NCBI GenBank assembly: GCA_007129335.1
Contig: SKVS01000050.1
Location: forward strand, 1 to 5,426
Direction of reading: 5' to 3'
DNA from: Spirochaetaceae bacterium
GTDB taxonomy: Bacteria > Spirochaetota > Spirochaetia > DSM-27196 > Salinispiraceae
Length of the DNA stretch: 5,426 nucleotides
In this document: one piece after another, positions 1 through 5,426 of the stretch
Layout of the letters: every line of letters starts with the position of its first letter
How positions within the stretch are numbered: position 1 is the first letter of the stretch
The notes under the pieces: model-generated
What the model was told of the DNA's origin: nothing
Database searches by the model: none
What the model saw: only the letters and a program-made list of their open reading frames with translations
Program-made: the position numbers and the translations under genes

Positions 1-37
1 CACCACTAGGTAAGGTTCCCCTTTTTCCATTCTATAA

Positions 38-1879
38 TTAGAATTGCTGTGGTGGGTCAGGTTCCGCTGCCATTTCTGAACCGGTATATTTCCCCCGGTG
101 TGCCTGACATCTCTGTTTCACTGCCATTGCCAGGTCGAGTCCAAAACCTCCTGATTGGGCAATGAGCTGAATGTCAGCCTCTGCCAGCATGTCCACCGAG
201 CCAAAGGCTTGCATAAGCCGTTTGCTCCTGACCTTCCCCATACCTGGAATAGTTTCCAGAATTTCCAGGCGGATATCCTTGGAGCGAAGTTTCTGATTCA
301 GGGTTGTACCGAACCTGTGGGCCTCATCCCTGACTCCCTGGAGAATCCTCAGGCCGGGATGACCCGGGGGGAGGGTAATTGGCTCCTGCCTTTCGGGAAG
401 GAAGATTTCTTCATGCTGTTTCGCCAGCCCGAGAATGGGAATATCTTCCAGCCCGAGAGCCTGGAGTATTCCTGTTGCAGCACTCAATTGGCCCTTACCT
501 CCGTCTATGAGAATGAGATCCGGTCGGGATAATCCTTCATTCAGTACCCGGGTATACCGGCGGGCAACCGCTTCCCTCATGGATTCAAAGTCGTCAATGG
601 CTCCATGGAGTGATTTAATATGGTATGTTCGGTATTCCTTTGGATCGGGCCTTCCCTGGAGAAAGCTTACCATAGCTGCAACGGTGTGTTTACCGTGGAG
701 CTGGGCAATGTCGAATCCTTCAATTCGGACCGGCAGGGTAGGCAGGTCCAGGATGCGCTGGAGTTCTTCCAGTGCGGGCACATTGCCTAATTCATTAATC
801 CGTTTTACCCCATCCTGTCTGGCATTTTCCTGGGCCATGTTCAGTACCGCTCCATCCCTGTCCGAGGTTGGTGTAGCAATGGTGGTGGATGCTTTGAGTT
901 CATCGGAAAAAAACCGCTGAAGCTCACCGAGGGGAAAATCCTGGGGAAGGTAGAGTTTTTCCGGATACCTCTTATACTCACTGTAGTATCGGGTTATGAA
1001 CTGCATCAGGTCATCCTGGTCTATTCCCAGACCTTCAGATCGGAACATGTCGGTACCCGAAAGTTTTCCACCCCGCATTTGAAGAACCACAAAGCTCTGA
1101 TACCCGTCTTTATTGAACCAACCCAGGTAGTCCCGGGTTTCCAGGTCATAATCGACCACGTTCTGTTGGGAAAAAATATCTTCTATGGTATTCAGAATGT
1201 CCCGGAATTTTGCCGCTTCTTCGAATTTCAAGGCCTTACTGGCGGCTCTCATTTTTTTGTTCAGGTCCTGCTTGAGTTTTTCCGGTGGAGCTGCAAGCAT
1301 TTTGGCTGCTGATTTAACCCGTTTTCCATAATCCTGCTGGGAAATGAGGCCTGCACATGGTCCGGGGCACTTCCCAATATGGTAGTACAAACACGGGGAG
1401 GTTCGTTTTTTTAGAGGTCCTCTGCATTTCCGCAGGGGATACAGGGTATCCACTATAGTAAGGTAGGTTTCAATGGATCCTACACTGGGGAACGGTCCAA
1501 AATATTGGCTGCCGTCGTGGATAATTCTTCGGGTTCGAAATATTCTTGGGTAGGAATCTGCAGTTATCCGAATGACCGGATAGGTTTTACCGTCCTTCAG
1601 GTTTATGTTGTACCGAGGGGTGTACTCCTTAATAAGGTTGTTTTCCAGAATAAGGGCTTCGTATTCCGAACCGGTTACCAAATAGTCAATGGTTTCTATT
1701 CGGGACACCAATACCTTTGTTTTAGGATCTTTTGGGCCGGTAAAATAGGAACGAACCCGGGAACGAAGGTTTTTTGCCTTGCCGATGTACAAAATTGTAC
1801 CATCCTGGCTTTTCATGAGATAAACTCCAGGACTCCTGGGAAATTCTTTTAACTGGGTTTGAAGTGTCGGACTATTCAT
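38..1879 (-). CDS. uvrC: UvrC, excinuclease ABC subunit C (nucleotide excision repair nuclease)
   Basis: In the cytoplasm UvrC joins the UvrB-DNA complex at a lesion and cuts the damaged strand on both sides. The 613 residues match the family's usual length (about 600). The N-terminal GIY-YIG nuclease (about 14-92) shows GVY (Y20), YIG (31-33), K34, R41, Y45 and a likely metal-binding E79. C152, C163, C171 and C175 match the spacing of the four cysteines reported to hold an Fe-S cluster in E. coli UvrC. A UVR domain for UvrB contact lies at about 202-236 (KFEEAAKFRD core). The RNase H-like nuclease has D390 (FDI), D429/D430, D459 (LIDGGKGQ) and H521 (RDEAH), so both active sites look intact. 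Tandem helix-hairpin-helix motifs span about 540-592 (first IPGMGKVRSKRL, second GGFG, less canonical). Residues 595-613 form a short extra tail ending PPQQF. The ATG at 1877-1879 places the GIY domain where the family has it. No clear Shine-Dalgarno precedes it. It diverges from the exported-protein gene. Identification is secure. Confidence 0.98.
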   Translation of the reverse strand: MNSPTLQTQLKEFPRSPGVYLMKSQDGTILYIGKAKNLRSRVRSYFTGPKDPKTKVLVSRIETIDYLVTGSEYEALILENNLIKEYTPRYNINLKDGKTYPVIRITADSYPRIFRTRRIIHDGSQYFGPFPSVGSIETYLTIVDTLYPLRKCRGPLKKRTSPCLYYHIGKCPGPCAGLISQQDYGKRVKSAAKMLAAPPEKLKQDLNKKMRAASKALKFEEAAKFRDILNTIEDIFSQQNVVDYDLETRDYLGWFNKDGYQSFVVLQMRGGKLSGTDMFRSEGLGIDQDDLMQFITRYYSEYKRYPEKLYLPQDFPLGELQRFFSDELKASTTIATPTSDRDGAVLNMAQENARQDGVKRINELGNVPALEELQRILDLPTLPVRIEGFDIAQLHGKHTVAAMVSFLQGRPDPKEYRTYHIKSLHGAIDDFESMREAVARRYTRVLNEGLSRPDLILIDGGKGQLSAATGILQALGLEDIPILGLAKQHEEIFLPERQEPITLPPGHPGLRILQGVRDEAHRFGTTLNQKLRSKDIRLEILETIPGMGKVRSKRLMQAFGSVDMLAEADIQLIAQSGGFGLDLAMAVKQRCQAHRGKYTGSEMAAEPDPPQQF

Positions 1880-1888
1880 GCCGATGAT
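1859..1888 (+). promoter_or_regulatory. Candidate promoter for the exported-protein/TPR operon inside the 5' end of uvrC
   Basis: TTGAAG (1859-1864) and GATGAT (1883-1888), 18 bases apart, each match 4 of 6 bases of the -35 and -10 consensus. Initiation would fall near base 1895, giving a leader of about 10 bases before ATG 1906. With the starts of the two genes 26 bases apart, any promoter this close must overlap uvrC codons. The match is weak and other positions are possible. Confidence 0.22.
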
Positions 1889-1918
1889 AAGATACAGTGA
1901 GGACTATGAACAGGACAA
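1889..1918 (-). promoter_or_regulatory. Candidate promoter for uvrC inside the 5' end of the divergent gene
   Basis: Read on the minus strand, TTGTCC (1918-1913) and TATCTT (1894-1889) each match 4 of 6 consensus bases of the housekeeping -35 and -10 elements, separated by 18 bases. Transcription would start near base 1882, only a few bases before the uvrC ATG at 1879, which would give a nearly leaderless message. This fits the missing Shine-Dalgarno but is a by-eye match only. Confidence 0.25.
1897..1902 (+). promoter_or_regulatory. Possible ribosome binding site that favours ATG 1906 for the exported protein
   Basis: GTGAGG contains a GAGG core ending 3 bases before ATG 1906. The same bases include the alternative GTG start at 1897, which itself has only a weak purine stretch (GATAAGATA) upstream. 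The short spacing resembles that of the downstream TPR gene. The choice of start changes only three residues before the signal peptide. Confidence 0.4.
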
Positions 1919-3444
1919 CCACTCGTTTCATTACATTGTTATTCTCTCTCTCTGTTGCGTTACCCCTATTGGGTCAGATTTTTGTTTTTGGCCAACGTGT
2001 AAACATGAATGTGCTCGATCCTTCCTCATGGATTTCCTCATCAAATACAGGTATTTTCCGCCAGGACGGGGGAGCCGAATTTCTGGGTCTTTCTGATGGG
2101 GAATACTTTCCCACACCTGAAACAGACCTCTTGCTCAGTTTCAATCTGCCGCCCCAGCCCCTTGTTCAGGGTGGGTATAGAATTATTTCTTCCGATGTCA
2201 TCATCCAGGATCAATTACGGGCCATGGGTTCGGGAGCAGGCTTATTCAACGAACACAGCAGGGGAATGGTTCTCAGCCCGGGCATGAACAGTATGTTCCA
2301 GCCGGGAAATCACCTGGGAGAATTCTCAATTGAATTTTGGTTGTACAGCGGTGCTCCCCGGGAGGGCGGCTCGGTCTTCCTGTGGCAGGGTTCCAGTTGG
2401 ACGGGAACGAGCCCTTTGTTCCAGCAGGTGAACGCCCGGGTTGCCAATAGACGCTTAACCTGGGAACTGGACAATTTCTTTGTCAGGGGAAGTGAAAATC
2501 CTCAGGACCATGGATTTCAAGGGCTACGGGTAGAACTGGGTCAGAGAACCGATCTCGTGCCCCGGCGATGGAGCCACCATCTTTTACGATATGATCCCCA
2601 ACGGCATATTCTGGAATACCTTGTGGATGGAATTCCCGAAGCTCTGCGGTATGTTACCAGTGATGGAACCGTAACAGGGAATCCTTACATTCCCTATATT
2701 GGTGAGTTATCCGAGCCTGCTTTGACCATTGGAAGGCAGCTCAATGGATTGTTGGATGATTTTCGCATTTCCAGCAAATGGGTAGAGGACCCGGCGGTTT
2801 TGGGAGTGAGTCAGGACCCAGGGTATGTTATTTTCCAAAGGAAGGACCTGATTTATCCTGGGGCACGAATCCAGACTATTAACACTCAGTCCTTAACTCC
2901 CGGTGCAACGGAAGCCAATGTATATTGGTTTTTATCCGATGTTATCTTGAATGAGATTCCCCGTCCTGGAGATCCCCGGTGGATTCCCTCCGGTAATACC
3001 CGGGAATTTACCCAGGAAAGGGGGAGATTTTTGTATGTTATGGCAGAGTTCCTTCCGGATGGCAGAGGATTGAACCGTCCTGGTCTCCAGGATCTGGTTA
3101 TTGATTATCTAACCCAACCGGCTCCCCCGGCACCCTCACGCATAGCCGTTCAGGTTCATGATGATGGAATTCAGCTCTCATGGGACAGGGTTCTTCGGGG
3201 AGATCCTGAGGGTTACGCCCTCTATTTTGGTACACGGCCGAATGAGTACTTTGGGTATAGCAGCGTTTTAGGTTCGAGTCCCGTGGATCTCGGGAATCGG
3301 ACGGAAATAAAAATACAGGGACTTGAACCGGGAAGGGTGTATTACTTTCGTGTGGCAACCTATAATTATTCTAATAACCCCGTGCGGGGGAGCCACATAC
3401 CAATGAACTTTTCCCCGGAGGTTTCAGCCCGGGTAATGCGGTAG
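1906..3444 (+). CDS. Predicted exported LamG-like / fibronectin type III domain protein
   Basis: I recognise the domains but no named gene. Numbered from the possible GTG start at 1897 (515 residues): a signal peptide at about 4-32 has Arg residues, then a hydrophobic core ending LPLLGQ. It has no lipobox cysteine, so it is probably not a lipoprotein; cleavage is likely near G26 or G32. Residues about 110-295 look like a LamG/concanavalin jelly roll: FSIEFWLY, then RRWSHHLLRYD, YLVDG, LTIGRQLNG and LLDDFRIS. Residues about 310-405 are an unassigned beta-rich segment. Residues about 408-515 are a fibronectin type III domain (PAPPAPSRI, IQLSWD, GLEPGRVYYFRVATYN). There is no cysteine and no obvious catalytic motif, so a binding or structural role in the periplasm or at the surface is inferred. 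I prefer ATG 1906 because GAGG lies just upstream; the in-frame stop at 1888-1890 leaves only GTG 1897 as an earlier start. It is probably co-transcribed with the TPR gene 7 bases downstream. Confidence 0.85.
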   Translation: MNRTTTRFITLLFSLSVALPLLGQIFVFGQRVNMNVLDPSSWISSSNTGIFRQDGGAEFLGLSDGEYFPTPETDLLLSFNLPPQPLVQGGYRIISSDVIIQDQLRAMGSGAGLFNEHSRGMVLSPGMNSMFQPGNHLGEFSIEFWLYSGAPREGGSVFLWQGSSWTGTSPLFQQVNARVANRRLTWELDNFFVRGSENPQDHGFQGLRVELGQRTDLVPRRWSHHLLRYDPQRHILEYLVDGIPEALRYVTSDGTVTGNPYIPYIGELSEPALTIGRQLNGLLDDFRISSKWVEDPAVLGVSQDPGYVIFQRKDLIYPGARIQTINTQSLTPGATEANVYWFLSDVILNEIPRPGDPRWIPSGNTREFTQERGRFLYVMAEFLPDGRGLNRPGLQDLVIDYLTQPAPPAPSRIAVQVHDDGIQLSWDRVLRGDPEGYALYFGTRPNEYFGYSSVLGSSPVDLGNRTEIKIQGLEPGRVYYFRVATYNYSNNPVRGSHIPMNFSPEVSARVMR

Positions 3445-3448
3445 GGAG
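3443..3448 (+). promoter_or_regulatory. Ribosome binding site of the TPR gene, overlapping the upstream stop codon
   Basis: AGGGAG begins inside the TAG stop (3442-3444) of the exported-protein gene and lies 3 bases before ATG 3452, or 5 bases if only AGGG pairs. This arrangement is typical of translational coupling: ribosomes finishing the first gene are well placed to start the second. It also supports ATG 3452 over the in-frame ATG at 3479, whose upstream sequence is a poorer match and whose use would trim the first TPR helix. Confidence 0.6.
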
Positions 3449-3451
3449 TGT

Positions 3452-5426
3452 ATGGAAAGAAAGGTACTTGAAGAACTCATGACCCGGGCAACCCGGGCTT
3501 TCGCACTGAAAGATTTTAAAAATGCGGAAACCTATGCCCTCGATGTAATCCAGAAAGCACCTCATGCTTCTTCTCCCCACATTCTCCTGGGAACAATTTA
3601 TGGAAACAAGGGTGAATACTCCCGGGCAATTGCCAGTTTTGAAAAAGCAAGGGAGCTTCGTCCCCGAAATATTGAGGCCCTGAATAACCTGGGGGTAATG
3701 CATCGTTTTTCCGGGGATCTGGAAAAGGCTGAAAAAGTCCTTCTGGAAGCAATCAAAATTGCCAAAAGACGGCCGGATATTTATTACAACCTGGGAAATG
3801 TGTATAAACAGCAAGAACGGTTTGCAGACGCCCTGGATGCTTACCGCCAAGCTCTGGATCTGGATCCCGGTTTTATTCTTGTTTATAACAACATGGGAAC
3901 CCTCTATGAACAACGGGGTGACTATGAGTCAGCCCTGGAAATCTATGATAAGGGACTCGAGCAGGATCCTAATCACCCCACCATCCTTTATAATCGGGGA
4001 GTTGCTCTTCAGCATCTTGATCGGCATCAGGAAGCTGAAATGCAGTTTTCCAAGGCTCTGAAGCAGCGACCCGGCTGGGTTGATGCACTGAACAATCTGG
4101 GAGTGTCCAGACAGAAGCTCGATAAACTTGAAGAATCCGAAGAGGCATTTGCCCAAATCCTCAATCTCGATCCTGAGAATCCCCGGGCAAGGAATAATCT
4201 TGCCACTACCTTTGCGCGGCAGGGACGTCACGATGAGGCCATTGAGCTGTTCAAAAAAGCCATACATTCAGCCCCGCAATACGACAGAGCAGCGGTCAAT
4301 CTGAGTAAAATCCTGGAGCAAACCCAACCGGAAGGCAGTGCCCTTCAGCAAATTGAGTCCCTCTATCAGGCAAGGCCGGAGAATCCTGAATTGGCCTATC
4401 AGTTTGCCCAGGTACTGCGGAAAAAGAACGACCTGGGGCAGGCAAAACAGGTATTGAATCCCTTTACCAGTTCGGGAACCCAAACAGCTGACATGGATTT
4501 TCTTTTGGGCATCATTGCCCTTATGGAAAATCAGGAAGACGCCGCAGAAGATTTCTTCCTCCGGGCCAGGAGAAAAATGAGGGAAATCGGCTCTCAAAAA
4601 GACGGGCTGAATCCCGTTTTCCTTGAGGCAAAAGCCTGGAATGAGGGTGGACTCCCCGAGAGGGGAATTGAGACGCTGAAGGAATACCTGAAAGACCATC
4701 CCAATGATCTGGAAGCCCAAAAAGTCCTTGCAGAAATGCACATGAGCTTGAACCAGGATGATCAAGCCATGATTCTTTTACAAAACCTGAAGGTTGATCT
4801 GCCCACCGATACAGAGGTGCTTTCCATGCTTGCCCGGATCTACCAACGCATGGGTAGCAAGGCTGAAGCGCTGGAAACCGTGGATGAACTGGTAAGTGTT
4901 CAGGGACAGCGGGCCAGTTCCGATGACCTTTCGGCCTTGAACAAGAGCCTAGAGCTTTACGAACAGGCTGTAGCGGCTTATCAGGAAGAGCACGGAGATG
5001 CCTGGGAAAGAAGCCTGGAAGCTCTGGGACAATTGAATAGTTCAGCTACTGAACAGTTTGATTTGGGTGCTGAAAGCCTGGAGACTTTCGATGAGGATGC
5101 CATTCCCGTTCTGGATTTCGGTGATGAAACAAGTTTGATCGATCAGGATTTCCTGAAGGATGATGGTCTGACCGATTTACCTGAGCTGTTGGAAGAACTG
5201 GATGAAGAAGAATCTTTCGTGCAGGACCTCTCCCATGGAAGCGGCGGAGGAAGCGGCGGAGGAGAGAACGGGGGAGATGGCAGCAGCGAAAATCAGTCTA
5301 TGGAACCCGATGAACTTTCTTCACCCCAGCCGGCTCAGCCTTCGTATCCCGAACCTCCATCCTCTCAATTACCCGAGACTGGTGATGCTCCCGCCTTTCC
5401 TGAAGATCAAAACCTTATGGACATGG
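3452..5426 (+). CDS. Large TPR-repeat protein with acidic, Gly/Ser and Pro-rich tail (3' end beyond window)
   Basis: TPR arrays are helical scaffolds that bind peptides or partner proteins. The visible 658 residues hold 14 repeats. Eleven run without a gap in 34-residue register from residue 6 to 379, an insertion of about 6 follows, then three more run from 386 to 487. The consensus is clear: Ala or a small residue at position 20 (25, 59, 93, 127, 161, 195 and on) and Pro at position 32 (37, 71, 139, 173, 207, 241, 275, 309). Position 6 is Asn in seven successive repeats (79 to 283). After a helical stretch (about 490-530) come an acidic segment (537-592), a GSGGGSGGG linker (596-604) and a Pro/Ser-rich segment (about 618-650). 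There is no signal peptide, membrane segment or cysteine in the visible part, so a cytoplasmic site is inferred. ATG 3452 is the first possible start after an in-frame stop at 3434-3436. The gene is truncated only by the window edge. Function is unknown; a co-chaperone, assembly factor or secretion scaffold are all possible. Confidence 0.9.
   Translation, partial: MERKVLEELMTRATRAFALKDFKNAETYALDVIQKAPHASSPHILLGTIYGNKGEYSRAIASFEKARELRPRNIEALNNLGVMHRFSGDLEKAEKVLLEAIKIAKRRPDIYYNLGNVYKQQERFADALDAYRQALDLDPGFILVYNNMGTLYEQRGDYESALEIYDKGLEQDPNHPTILYNRGVALQHLDRHQEAEMQFSKALKQRPGWVDALNNLGVSRQKLDKLEESEEAFAQILNLDPENPRARNNLATTFARQGRHDEAIELFKKAIHSAPQYDRAAVNLSKILEQTQPEGSALQQIESLYQARPENPELAYQFAQVLRKKNDLGQAKQVLNPFTSSGTQTADMDFLLGIIALMENQEDAAEDFFLRARRKMREIGSQKDGLNPVFLEAKAWNEGGLPERGIETLKEYLKDHPNDLEAQKVLAEMHMSLNQDDQAMILLQNLKVDLPTDTEVLSMLARIYQRMGSKAEALETVDELVSVQGQRASSDDLSALNKSLELYEQAVAAYQEEHGDAWERSLEALGQLNSSATEQFDLGAESLETFDEDAIPVLDFGDETSLIDQDFLKDDGLTDLPELLEELDEEESFVQDLSHGSGGGSGGGENGGDGSSENQSMEPDELSSPQPAQPSYPEPPSSQLPETGDAPAFPEDQNLMDM
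5237..5263. repeat. 12-bp perfect tandem repeat encoding a Gly/Ser linker
   Basis: The 12-mer GGAAGCGGCGGA occurs twice in direct succession (5237-5248 and 5249-5260), followed by one more GGA. It encodes GSGG twice and joins the acidic segment of the TPR protein to its Pro-rich segment. The unit is a multiple of three, so gain or loss of a copy would keep the reading frame. Confidence 0.85.

Noticed and set aside
29..44. Hairpin with 6-bp arms (ATTCTA/TAGAAT, 4-base loop) over the uvrC stop codon, considered as a terminator
   Set aside because: The stem is entirely A/T-rich apart from one G:C pair, and on the uvrC strand it is followed by GGAAAAAGGGG rather than a run of T. I see no convincing intrinsic terminator for uvrC in the 37 bases available.
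155..1852. Several plus-strand open frames of 77-161 codons opposite uvrC
   Set aside because: They lie wholly antisense to a well-conserved complete uvrC, have no convincing start signals, and their translations resemble no protein family I know.
1895..1918. Possible LexA/SOS operator between uvrC and the divergent gene (two ACAG tetramers)
   Set aside because: The two ACAG copies (1894-1897 and 1911-1914 region) are direct, not inverted, and nothing nearby resembles a known LexA box, so there is no sequence support for SOS control.
1878..2096. A 72-codon plus-strand frame starting at ATG 1878, overlapping the uvrC start
   Set aside because: It overlaps the signal-peptide gene in another frame, has no ribosome site, and lacks domain or signal features; the exported-protein frame explains the region better.
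3371..4765. Minus-strand open frames up to 180 codons opposite the TPR gene
   Set aside because: The opposite strand carries a clear TPR array in perfect 34-residue register. Long antisense frames are expected from its repeated codon pattern, and their translations show no recognisable domain.
5369..5383. LPETG, a sortase-type cell-wall anchoring motif, at residues 640-644 of the TPR protein
   Set aside because: The protein has no signal peptide, the next 14 residues are polar and acidic rather than the hydrophobic segment a sorting signal needs, and the motif sits in a Pro/Glu-rich stretch where it can arise by chance.

Overview
The window reads as ordinary bacterial chromosome with moderate, roughly balanced G+C. 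It is almost entirely coding: three genes and no RNA genes, CRISPR array, insertion sequence or phage gene. No single marker fixes the organism. A housekeeping uvrC beside a signal-peptide-bearing LamG/fibronectin-III protein and a long TPR protein is a style I associate with free-living spirochaetes (Spirochaeta/Treponema relatives). That is an impression from memory, not a demonstrated assignment.

Layout: bases 38-1879 on the minus strand hold a complete uvrC, the nuclease subunit of nucleotide excision repair, with every expected domain and catalytic residue. Starting only 26 bases away and running in the opposite direction is a complete gene (1906-3444, or 1897-3444) for a predicted exported protein. 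It has a signal peptide, a LamG/concanavalin-like jelly-roll domain, an unassigned beta-rich segment and a C-terminal fibronectin type III domain. After 7 bases, with the ribosome binding site overlapping the stop codon, comes a third gene (3452 to beyond 5426). It encodes a signal-less TPR protein of at least 658 residues, with 14 recognisable repeats followed by an acidic, then Gly/Ser-rich, then Pro-rich tail. It is cut by the window edge.

The two plus-strand genes almost certainly share a transcript and are probably translationally coupled, so an extracytoplasmic beta-domain protein is paired with what looks like a large cytoplasmic peptide-binding scaffold. uvrC appears to be an unrelated divergent neighbour that shares the start region. 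The signals most worth a second look are a seven-rung asparagine ladder spaced exactly 34 residues apart in the TPR protein, the very compact divergent start region with no visible Shine-Dalgarno for uvrC, the exported/cytoplasmic gene pairing, and a striking excess of the hexamer CCCGGG (13 copies in 5.4 kb).
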